From assembly GCF_000213655.1 (NCBI RefSeq), contig NC_015554.1:3038001-3102000 (forward strand): 64,000 bases of DNA. Direction: 5' to 3'. Every line of letters starts with the position of its first letter. The stretch's first letter is position 1. Position numbers and translations under genes: made by a program. Source of the stretch: Alteromonas naphthalenivorans (GTDB taxonomy: Bacteria; Pseudomonadota; Gammaproteobacteria; Enterobacterales; Alteromonadaceae). The notes below the pieces were generated by a model. It was not told the origin of the DNA. It worked only from the letters and a program-made list of their open reading frames with translations, and did not search any database. Positions 1 through 7,033 of the stretch are shown here, piece by piece.

Positions 1-356
1 AAGAATTACATTTGATTAGTTCACGAGATGCAGAAACCTTAATGAGCCTGTTATCAGATAAGTCTGAATTGCTAGAGTCTATTCAGTCTACCGACCAAAA
101 AGTCGAGGCGTTATACCGCCAAACTACAGAAGAAACGATTAGTGCAGATGAACAAGGGTTGATGGATAAAGCGAAAAGTCTGTTAGAAGACTGTAAGTAT
201 AAAACCCAAATTAATCAGAAAGCCGTAGAGCAAGGACAGCTTCGCCTCACACACTTACGGAATCTGATGTTAGAAGTTCGCGCTAAAGAATCGTTAACCT
301 ACGATAAGAAAGGCAAGCCAAATGCGGGCCGCTTAGGTTCAGGTATTAGCGCTTAA
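1..356 (+). CDS. flgN: Flagellar export chaperone FlgN (5' end outside window)
   Basis: FlgN is the cytoplasmic chaperone for the hook-filament junction proteins FlgK and FlgL. The frame is open to the left edge: codons for Glu-Leu-His precede the TTG at 12, so the true start lies upstream and this is the C-terminal ~118 residues. What is visible is a helical, charged, Leu/Gln/Glu-rich protein with no signal peptide, ending in a Gly-rich basic tail (GKPNAGRLGSGISA), as FlgN proteins do. It is followed at once by a strong terminator. The neighbouring flgP and flgT support the call. The identification rests on overall pattern and context rather than on a catalytic motif. Confidence 0.75.
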   Translation, partial: ELHLISSRDAETLMSLLSDKSELLESIQSTDQKVEALYRQTTEETISADEQGLMDKAKSLLEDCKYKTQINQKAVEQGQLRLTHLRNLMLEVRAKESLTYDKKGKPNAGRLGSGISA

Positions 357-391
357 GTAATGCACTCATCACCGAAAGCCCAATTAAAAAC

Positions 392-421
392 AAAAAAGCG
401 CGTTTAAAACGCGCTTTTTTT
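392..421 (+). terminator. Rho-independent terminator after flgN, probably bidirectional
   Basis: A perfect hairpin with stem AAAAAAGCGCGTT / AACGCGCTTTTTT ends in a run of T on the plus strand and, because of the leading A run, also a T run on the minus strand. It can therefore end both flgN (rightward) and flgP (leftward, stop at 453). A second inverted repeat, GCACTCAT (362-369) with ATGAGTGC (422-429), flanks the hairpin. Confidence 0.85.
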
Positions 422-452
422 ATGAGTGCTATTTAGTCATACATCGAAATAC

Positions 453-944
453 TTAATAGTATTTGATGTCTTTTATTCTTTGTGGCTTCGCTGTCGTCAA
501 ATAAATGTCGTACACGTGATGCATATCTAGCTCAAGTTCGGTGGCATAGGTGTCTTCACCCACGGGGTAACTTTTTATTACCCTAGCCCCTCTAATAACG
601 CCCTCTACAGAAGCCCGCAAGGTTTCATTATCCACCACAAGGCTAGACAGTGATTGATTACCTTCAATACGCTGTCCGTACACCTGCTCTGCAAGTTCTC
701 TGTAAGCCTCTAGTTTTGATGCTTTAATTGCCATCAAGGTTTTCACGGTTTCGCTTTCACCCCGTTGCGACATAATTGGGGCATATCCAACGGCACTTAG
801 CACAGGGTAACTGTCTGGCTCAACCGTCTCCCACTCCACATGTTTGTCTACAAATAGACTACATCCTGATAAACCTGTTAGTGCAGCAAATAAAGCCATC
901 GTCATCCATGCTCGGCTACGAATCAATTTTTCAAAAAACACCAT
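453..944 (-). CDS. flgP: FlgP-like outer-membrane lipoprotein, LPP20 family
   Basis: FlgP is a lipoprotein of the flagellar outer-membrane/basal-disk region of polarly flagellated bacteria such as Vibrio. I start it at the ATG at 944, not at the longer frame reaching 1046. From 944 there is a GAGG ribosome site about 9 nt upstream, a basic N-terminus, a hydrophobic core and a lipobox ending LSGC, with Cys at residue 28. A candidate sigma-54 promoter at 981-1000 lies downstream of the longer start, which argues against that start. The mature part has the LPP20-type region (AVGYAPIMSQRGES through EQVYGQRIEG). It is divergent from flgT, its usual partner with FlgO. Confidence 0.8.
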   Translation of the reverse strand: MVFFEKLIRSRAWMTMALFAALTGLSGCSLFVDKHVEWETVEPDSYPVLSAVGYAPIMSQRGESETVKTLMAIKASKLEAYRELAEQVYGQRIEGNQSLSSLVVDNETLRASVEGVIRGARVIKSYPVGEDTYATELELDMHHVYDIYLTTAKPQRIKDIKYY

Positions 945-980
945 TAGAGAAACCTCATTCTCAATTTTTCTATTAGTGGA

Positions 981-1000
981 TAAGCAATCTTTACGCCTAA
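981..1000 (-). promoter_or_regulatory. Candidate sigma-54 (-24/-12) promoter for flgP
   Basis: Read on the minus strand the site is TTAGGCGTAAAGATTGCTTA. It has GG and GC separated by exactly 10 nt and an ideal -12 half (TTGCTT); the -24 half (TAGGCG) is weaker than the TTGGCA consensus. The predicted start of transcription near 970 leaves a leader of about 27 nt that contains the flgP ribosome site. Class III flagellar genes of polar flagellates are commonly RpoN-dependent, which fits. Confidence 0.5.
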
Positions 1001-1017
1001 ATTTTAAATTTGAAACA

Positions 1018-1034
1018 TTGGCATCTATTTCGCT
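1018..1034 (+). promoter_or_regulatory. Candidate sigma-54 (-24/-12) promoter for flgT
   Basis: The sequence TTGGCATCTATTTCGCT carries GG and GC exactly 10 nt apart. The -24 half TTGGCA is perfect; the -12 half TTCGCT departs by one base from TTGCT-type sites. An imperfect 12-bp palindrome (CCGCATATGTGG, 1041-1052) lies at the predicted transcription start and could bind a regulator. The flgT start codon is about 140 nt further downstream. Confidence 0.45.
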
Positions 1035-1182
1035 TATATTCCGCATATGTGGGTTGGAGCAAAAATTGAAACATAAATTGAAATAAAGCTGACAACGAAG
1101 CTAATACAAAGAGAATACTGGCTTAAATTAACTGATGTAGTGCCCGCTCCCGCTTCTCGCACTACAACAAAAGGACAAGACT

Positions 1183-2412
1183 GTGCTTGGCATACAAACA
1201 TTCGCTAAATTACTTTTAGTTAGCATATCTTCTGTAAAAAGAAGATATTTAGCTAGATACGCCAATGCCGCCTTTTTTATGGCGCTATTTTGCCTTGCAA
1301 TAGGGTCAACAGGGCAAAGCTATGCCGCTTGGTATGAGGCCAAAGGCCAAGCAGTTATCGTGAATGGCAATAAAGAAAAAGCCCGTAGAGACGCCACAGA
1401 AGAAGCTTTAAAACAGGCATTATTATTCGCAGGTGCCTCGATAAACAGTGTTCAGCAACTCACGAATGGGTTACTTGAACGTGAAGACATTACCATTAGT
1501 AGTTCAGGTGAAGTGGATCATCTCGAGCTCACAGATGAAATATGGCATAGCGACTATGTTACCGTAAGCGTCAGGGCGGATATCTTTCCTGCGGCTAAAC
1601 AATGTACCGCAGTTGAGTATGATAAAAATATTGCCACCAGTTACTTCATGGTAGAAAACCGCAATCATTTAGTTGAAGGAAAAATCCCTAACTTTTCCGA
1701 GGCAGTCACAAGAAAGCTGGCTACCGAAATGTCGGCACAGGCCCAGAATTTAAATTTAGCTTACATTGCTCCACACACCACACGATGGGGAGTGAATGGG
1801 CTTGAAGAAAATGTGCGTGCATTGTCGCGACAGTCAAATGCACAGTTTGTTTTAATTGGCAGCATTAGTGACGTGAGTGTTGAAAGACAACGTCCTTCTT
1901 CTTTTGCATTCTGGAAAGAAGAAAAAGCCACCCGTTACTTTTCGCTAAGTATTAAAGTTTTTGACGGTATAAATAGCGGCCTGCTACTGCAGCAAGATTA
2001 CGTTACTGAAGCAGCGTGGCCTTTTGACCGGTTTACCGATGTAGACGAATTTTCGTCGACCTTTTGGCGGACAGAATACGGCAAGGCAATTAAAAAGCAG
2101 ATGCAGCAGTTAACCGCTGATATTAATGAGACTATTGCTTGTCAGCCCATGACTGGCAGAGTGCTTAATGTTGCGGGTTCACATATTTCAGTATCATTGG
2201 GCCGTGATAATGGCATCAAGAACGGTGATGAACTTTTTGTGTATCAAACCAGCGAAATTATCGACCGGCACGGTAAGGCCTATTTGCAGTACCATATTTA
2301 CCCTGGAGCATTTGTTGTTGAAAATGCTTATGGCAATACGGCAAGATTGATTCACAAAGACAGTGGCATTGTTGCGAATATTCAAGAGAGTGATTTCGTT
2401 ATCAAACGATAA
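1183..2412 (+). CDS. flgT: Flagellar assembly protein FlgT (H-ring)
   Basis: FlgT builds the H-ring of the polar flagellar basal body and anchors the outer T-ring/FlgO-FlgP elements. The protein has 409 residues. An unusually long basic N-terminal extension precedes the hydrophobic signal segment (MALFCLAIGSTGQSYAAW), and the mature protein begins near AWYEAKGQAVI. The N-terminal part with alternating Ala/Gln-rich helices (RRDATEEALKQALLFAG) is characteristic of the FlgT N domain. A middle domain follows, then a C-terminal SH3-like part (VSLGRDNGIKNGDELFVY). The start is GTG at 1183 with AAGGA 7 nt upstream; an internal ATG at 1279 would give a more standard signal peptide. It is divergent from flgP. 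Confidence 0.85.
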   Translation: MLGIQTFAKLLLVSISSVKRRYLARYANAAFFMALFCLAIGSTGQSYAAWYEAKGQAVIVNGNKEKARRDATEEALKQALLFAGASINSVQQLTNGLLEREDITISSSGEVDHLELTDEIWHSDYVTVSVRADIFPAAKQCTAVEYDKNIATSYFMVENRNHLVEGKIPNFSEAVTRKLATEMSAQAQNLNLAYIAPHTTRWGVNGLEENVRALSRQSNAQFVLIGSISDVSVERQRPSSFAFWKEEKATRYFSLSIKVFDGINSGLLLQQDYVTEAAWPFDRFTDVDEFSSTFWRTEYGKAIKKQMQQLTADINETIACQPMTGRVLNVAGSHISVSLGRDNGIKNGDELFVYQTSEIIDRHGKAYLQYHIYPGAFVVENAYGNTARLIHKDSGIVANIQESDFVIKR

Positions 2413-2560
2413 CCATGATGATTCTCTTTTGAATAGCACTTGGCTTCACATTTCGCCCATGCTATACCTATACTCAGGTATGGATATCTATATATAAATG
2501 CAGGAGCACCGCCTATAAGGTGCTTATAATTTCGTATAATAAATAATTAAAAAATAAATC

Positions 2561-3149
2561 ATGACCCTTTCGATATTAGCGTCAAACTGCTTCGTAGTTT
2601 TAGCTCTTATATTGACAGGACAGCAATTGAAGGATCATCTGTCTATAGAGTTCCCCGTATTAGAAATGGAAGTGAAAACGCGATTTGGGGATAATAAAGC
2701 TCTAGATGTCAAAGAGTTAGAAGAAAAACTAAGTCAGCTAAACAATCTTTCAGTATCCGCTCAGTTAGAGGGTGTTAACCGCTTCTTTGACGAGCATATC
2801 CAATATGCCACCGACGACATTGTTTTCAAACAAAAAGACTACTGGGCTACCCCTGCCGAGCTTTTTGGCCATTCCCGTGGAGATTGGTAGAAGCCGCGTA
2901 ACGCAAGCTCATATGGTATTGGGGTATTACGAAACTCCGTCTTCAGACCCTTTGGTCTTAGACAGTCTTGTTTCTGAGATATTGCCTGGTTCGAAACGAA
3001 CCGATCTCGTGCCTGTATTTAGCTTTAATGACGCTGGCATTTGGTCGCCGGGCAAAACAAAGCAGGTCTCCACTTCTACCAGTAGACTATCTCGGTGGCG
3101 CAACGTTATTGAGCGCATGAAACGTGAGGGAATAAAAAGACAATCTTGA
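2561..3149 (+). pseudogene. lapG: LapG-type periplasmic cysteine protease, inactivated by internal deletion and frameshift
   Basis: LapG is the transglutaminase-like cysteine protease that releases LapA-type adhesins. The first segment (2561-2887) has an N-terminal signal-like stretch and the family's KDYWATPAELFG...RGD approach to the active site. After RGD, where the catalytic Cys of GDCEDF should stand, the frame reads Trp then stop (2888). The rest continues in another frame: QAHMVLGYYETP..PLVLD, with the catalytic His (codon 2910) and Asp (codon 2961) 17 residues apart as in the family, then RTDLVPVFSFN, ending at 3149. Taking a Cys-to-His spacing of about 35 residues from known LapG proteins, some 80 bp are missing, which is not a multiple of three. 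The Cys is gone, so frameshifting could not restore activity. No good ribosome site precedes 2561. lapD follows after 7 nt. Confidence 0.9.
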
Positions 3150-3156
3150 GGAGTCT

Positions 3157-5094
3157 ATGTCAATAACAAGAGAGTTGTGGCTTGCCATTATAGCCGTTGT
3201 CCTTGTCGCCATCATGGGGAGCGTATCCATTCACGGTGCAACTACAAAGGGCTATGTAGAAGAGCAGCTTTATTCCAAGAACCTCGATAACGCTAATATG
3301 TTGGCACTTACACTAAGCGGTTTGGAAAAAGACGCTGATACGTTAGATTTATTTATCATGTCCCAGTTCGATGTTGGACACTATGCATCTATTACACTCC
3401 AGAAACCCGATGGCGAAATCATCTCTAGCCATACTCATACCACACAGTTAGATGAACAAACACCGGCCTGGTTTGCTTCATTATTTAGTCCTAACGTGAA
3501 ACCAGGCGTAGCTCAAGTGACAGAAGGATGGGGGCAGTACGGTGTGGTCTATGTTCAAACTGATACCAGCTTTGCTGTTGCCTCTATGTGGAAAGCCACA
3601 CTGCGGTTAATACTTGGGTTATCTCTTGTGGGTACGGTGGCTGGCCTTATTGGCGCGTGGTTTTTACGCCTTATTATGCGCCCTCTCGATCAAGTGGTTG
3701 AGCAGGCTGAGTCCTTTGGACAAATGCAGTTTATTCAAGTAAATGAACCACGAACCCTAGAACTAAAACGCGTGGTGAAAGCCATGAATTTTCTAGCACG
3801 TAATTCACAACGAATTATGGATGAGGAAAATACACGGCTTGATCTATTGCGACATAAAACTCAATTTGACGTTGAATCCGAATTAGCAAACCGCGACTAT
3901 TTTATCTCTATACTCAAAGGCCAACTGGCATTTAGAGATACCGAAGGTGTGAATTGTATATTTCTTCTTAGAGTAGTAGGAGGCCGAGAAGCATTTCTTC
4001 GCTCGGGACCGGAAAATCGAAGAATGCGGCTTTTGCAGTTTGCCGCTAGTGTGAATGATTGCCTAGCCCAACACCATCATCACTACACCGACAGTAGGGT
4101 AGCTCGAATGCAGAAGAACGAGATTGCCATACTATTAACGGAAACCCATGACATTGTAACAATTGCCGAGGCAATTCATGGTGCTTGTTTATCGGAACTG
4201 TCTCAAAAAGGCGATCCGAAATTGTATCAGTCTGTGGTGAGGCTGCGCCCTGAAGATGATGTTTCCTCAGCACTCATGCGCCTTGATACACTGCTCGACG
4301 AAGCTGTAGAGAGGAAGCTTAGCGAGCCTTATATAGAAAATACGCTAGATTCGTCTATTTCTCTAGTGGAAGAAAACCGTTGGAATAAGCTATTAAAGGA
4401 AAGTATTGCTAATCAAGCAGTAGAGACATTCAACTTTCCGGTTTTAGACGCTAATAGAGAGCTAGTTCACTATCAAAGTTGGGCGGGTATTGAAATAGAT
4501 AATGATTTGAGGAAGAGTGGCTACTATACCCACTGGGCAAGATATTTGGGCTTACTGCCTGAGTTAGAGCTTGCAACCATTAGCCACCTATTCTCCTATA
4601 TAGGCCAAACTGGCACACAGGCAAAGTTTGCCTTTTTATGTTCTGAGCAGTTTCTTCTTAACCAAGAGATCATGGCACAACTGTATTTTCAAATTAAAAT
4701 GAACGAGCGCATTGCTTCGCAACTTAATTTCGAAGTAAGGGAGTCTACGGCTGCTCGCTTCCCTGATGAGTTTGAGCTATTTTCCTCCACCCTGAAAGCT
4801 AAAGGGTGCGGCATCGGATTAAAGCGGGTTGGTGAGTCCTTTTCTCAATTAATGAATGTTCAAGAGCTAGGACTCGATTACGTGGTTATCGATTCTGCAT
4901 TTATGGCGGACATAGATCACAATCCTGCGAATCATGCTTTTATTAGAGGCTTCTGTTCACTCGCTCATACTTTTGGCATTCTCGTTTACGCTGACGGTGT
5001 GAAAACAAATAATACGAAAGAGCTGTTTGTCGAGCTAGGTGTTGATGGCGTGGTATCGCATATTGAAGTTATAGAGCATCTTTTAGATGACTAA
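3157..5094 (+). CDS. lapD: LapD-type inner-membrane c-di-GMP receptor (degenerate GGDEF-EAL)
   Basis: LapD binds cytoplasmic c-di-GMP with a degenerate EAL domain and signals outward through HAMP to its periplasmic domain, which then sequesters LapG. Visible parts: a first membrane segment (residues ~7-27), a periplasmic LapD/MoxY-type domain (~28-145) with TEGWGQYG and Trp at 125 (the Pseudomonas LapD LapG-contact residue is also Trp125), a second membrane segment (~148-172), HAMP (~172-225), a GGDEF-like domain whose signature reads RMQKNEIAILL, and an EAL-like domain whose signature position reads YQSWAGI. Neither catalytic motif survives, as in true LapD. Length (645) is normal. A GAGGAG ribosome site overlaps the lapG remnant's stop. 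Its 3' end overlaps the convergent regulator by 26 bp. Confidence 0.9.
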   Translation: MSITRELWLAIIAVVLVAIMGSVSIHGATTKGYVEEQLYSKNLDNANMLALTLSGLEKDADTLDLFIMSQFDVGHYASITLQKPDGEIISSHTHTTQLDEQTPAWFASLFSPNVKPGVAQVTEGWGQYGVVYVQTDTSFAVASMWKATLRLILGLSLVGTVAGLIGAWFLRLIMRPLDQVVEQAESFGQMQFIQVNEPRTLELKRVVKAMNFLARNSQRIMDEENTRLDLLRHKTQFDVESELANRDYFISILKGQLAFRDTEGVNCIFLLRVVGGREAFLRSGPENRRMRLLQFAASVNDCLAQHHHHYTDSRVARMQKNEIAILLTETHDIVTIAEAIHGACLSELSQKGDPKLYQSVVRLRPEDDVSSALMRLDTLLDEAVERKLSEPYIENTLDSSISLVEENRWNKLLKESIANQAVETFNFPVLDANRELVHYQSWAGIEIDNDLRKSGYYTHWARYLGLLPELELATISHLFSYIGQTGTQAKFAFLCSEQFLLNQEIMAQLYFQIKMNERIASQLNFEVRESTAARFPDEFELFSSTLKAKGCGIGLKRVGESFSQLMNVQELGLDYVVIDSAFMADIDHNPANHAFIRGFCSLAHTFGILVYADGVKTNNTKELFVELGVDGVVSHIEVIEHLLDD

Positions 5095-5668
5095 ACTCGC
5101 CAAGCGACAGTAATAACCCAATTCTGTCTTTGGCGTTGAGCTTCTTTAATAGCGAGCCCACATGCTCTTTAATTGTTCTTTCTGTGAGCTTAAGGTTTCT
5201 GGCAATTTCTTTGTTACTCAACCCCTCTAATATACCTGTTAACACATCTTTTTCCCGCGCCGTTAATGTCGCAATTTCAGGTATTTTTACTTTTAGATCT
5301 AGCGTGGTCGCAACGGCTGACGTCGTGTTCACATATAGCTCATTGGGTACCCATATTCCGCCTTCTTTTAGCACCCGACTAACCGACTCAAAAAGAGATT
5401 GTTGGCTTAAGGCGTGACAATACCCCCTTGCGCCCAACAATAATGCCGTTTGCATTTCCGGTCTATCGTAATGGTATGTCAATAAAACAACGTTTCTACA
5501 CTTCGCACTCGCAGCGATGATATTTTCACGCCAGTTTTTATGCAAAGTAGACACCCAAATACTGTCGTTCTCATCACAACTAACACACGGTATTTCAGAA
5601 AACTCAATCCATTCAATCAAGTCAGAATCAATACTCTTTTGCGATGTACTCATAACGTAATGCTTCAT
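5069..5668 (-). CDS. LuxR/NarL-type transcriptional regulator with degenerate receiver domain
   Basis: The C-terminal third is a clear LuxR helix-turn-helix (LTAREKDVLTGILEGLSNKEIARN, then LTERTIKEHVGSLLKKL). The N-terminal half matches only the second part of a receiver domain (NVVLLTYHYDRPEMQTALLLGARGY). The acidic pocket and phosphorylatable Asp are not evident, and the usual Lys after ARGY is replaced by His. It is thus probably phosphorylation-independent, like CsgD/VpsT-class biofilm regulators, but I see no clear VpsT W[FLM][TS]R c-di-GMP motif. It is the last gene of the secretion operon: its ATG abuts the TAG of the upstream gene and a GGGAG site lies inside that gene. Control of the adhesin or secretion genes is an inference from position. 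Confidence 0.8.
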   Translation of the reverse strand: MKHYVMSTSQKSIDSDLIEWIEFSEIPCVSCDENDSIWVSTLHKNWRENIIAASAKCRNVVLLTYHYDRPEMQTALLLGARGYCHALSQQSLFESVSRVLKEGGIWVPNELYVNTTSAVATTLDLKVKIPEIATLTAREKDVLTGILEGLSNKEIARNLKLTERTIKEHVGSLLKKLNAKDRIGLLLSLGEFSHLKDAL

Positions 5669-7033
5669 CTATCGCTCCCTAAGTGCAGACGACGTAACGG
5701 TGAAAAGTGGAGACAGAATGTAATTCAACACCGTCTTTTTTCCAGTTAAGATATCAACCTGAACAATCATACCTGGCATGATATCCAGCGGCGCATCAGC
5801 AATGGTACGCTTAGTTTCCAAGCGGACTAAAAAGTAAGTCTCGTCTTTCTCATTGGTAATAGCATCCGCGCTTATATGTTTTACTTCAGCGTCCATACCA
5901 CCATATATGGTGAAGTCATAGGCGCTAAATTTTAAAATGGCTTTTTGGCCCCCTCGGATAAAGGCAATATCTTTAGGAGAAACCTTCGCTTCTACAATAA
6001 GCTGGTCGTCTTGGGGGATGAGCTCGATAACTGCACTTCCAGGAGTAATTACCCCGCCAACAGTGTTTATAAGTAGACGCTGAACCGTGCCATTAATTGG
6101 CGAGCGTAATTCAGCTTGCGAGACGACATCTTCTAAGGTTGTTTGCGACTGCTGAAGGGTTGCCATTTCACCCACCGCATCGGTTAACTCTTGATTCCAT
6201 CGATTGATAAGTTTTAGTCTACTTTCTTCTTTACTAATAATTTCTTCTTCAATGGTGGAAAGGCCACGTTCGATAGCCACTTGCGACATGGCAATCTTTC
6301 CTTCAAGTTCTACAATTTGCCGTTCTAATCGTAAAATCTCAATTTCAGACACTGCCCCCGAAGCCAATAAGGGTTTAGTCACGCTTAATTCTTTTTCGGT
6401 TAATGAAAGCACACTCTTATATTGATAAAGGTTAGCTCTTTCTTGCTCAACATCTTGGTTACGTTGTTGTATGCGACTATCAGAGCCAGCTGCCACTTCA
6501 TTTAATTCTGCAAGGTTAGACTCAAAAAGGTTCCGTTCATTTTCGACAATTTTTGGCGCTTGATTAATTAAGTCAGGAGAGAAAGCTAAGCTTGTGTTAT
6601 TGGTTAGCGCTGAAAGACGCTGCACTTTGGCGGCAAGGGCGGCAAACTGTGTTGTGTTTTCTTCTAAGCTTGAAATGTAGCGCGTAGGGTCCACACGAAG
6701 TAATACATCGCCCTTTTGTACCTGCTGTCCTTCACTAACCAAAATATCTTGAACGATACCACCATCATATGATTGGAGAATTTGCAGCTGCTGCGAAGGG
6801 ATCACTTTCCCCTCCCCTTTAGCAACTTCGTCTATCTCTGCAAAATACGCCCATATCAACAATATCAGTAAAACCACTCCTACACTGTATAAAAGCCGTT
6901 TGGCTTTTGCCGGAGTTTGCATAATTCTGGCCCATTCAGCTTCAAGTACCCAATCTTGACCTGAAGGAGGCGCTAACCATCCTCTAACTAGCTTATGTAA
7001 AATGCTACTTTTGTCGTCACTTTTAATCTTCAC
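5669..7033 (-). CDS. lapC: Type I secretion membrane fusion protein, HlyD family (LapC)
   Basis: This periplasmic adaptor links the inner-membrane ABC exporter to the TolC-like outer-membrane channel. It has a short cytoplasmic N-terminus, one membrane segment (residues ~46-64, VGVVLLILLIWAYF), a lipoyl-like half motif (GGIVQDILVSEGQQVQKGDVL, ~91-111), a long coiled coil (~120-300), the second lipoyl half (LRSPINGTVQRL) and a beta-barrel domain ending in a hydrophobic tail. Length 454 is normal for the HlyD/LapC group. The start ATG overlaps the stop of the ABC gene by 4 nt (ATGA), implying translational coupling. Confidence 0.92.
   Translation of the reverse strand: MKIKSDDKSSILHKLVRGWLAPPSGQDWVLEAEWARIMQTPAKAKRLLYSVGVVLLILLIWAYFAEIDEVAKGEGKVIPSQQLQILQSYDGGIVQDILVSEGQQVQKGDVLLRVDPTRYISSLEENTTQFAALAAKVQRLSALTNNTSLAFSPDLINQAPKIVENERNLFESNLAELNEVAAGSDSRIQQRNQDVEQERANLYQYKSVLSLTEKELSVTKPLLASGAVSEIEILRLERQIVELEGKIAMSQVAIERGLSTIEEEIISKEESRLKLINRWNQELTDAVGEMATLQQSQTTLEDVVSQAELRSPINGTVQRLLINTVGGVITPGSAVIELIPQDDQLIVEAKVSPKDIAFIRGGQKAILKFSAYDFTIYGGMDAEVKHISADAITNEKDETYFLVRLETKRTIADAPLDIMPGMIVQVDILTGKKTVLNYILSPLFTVTSSALRER

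Noticed and set aside
945..1046. 34-residue N-terminal extension of flgP to 1046
   Set aside because: It would bury the lipoprotein signal peptide and start upstream of a good sigma-54 site. The ATG at 944 has a proper ribosome site.
844..1086. Plus-strand ORFs overlapping flgP (776-976 and 844-1086)
   Set aside because: They lie antisense to a well-supported lipoprotein gene and in the promoter region. Their composition is not protein-like and no ribosome site precedes them.
2504..2525. Hairpin GAGCACC/GGTGCTT between flgT and lapG as a terminator
   Set aside because: The stem is short and followed by ATAATTT rather than a T run. It could be a weak terminator, but the evidence is insufficient for a feature.
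2561..3149. Programmed ribosomal frameshift to make full-length LapG
   Set aside because: The segment that should carry the catalytic Cys and about 26 further codons is physically absent, and the first frame stops at once. Recoding could not rebuild the active site.
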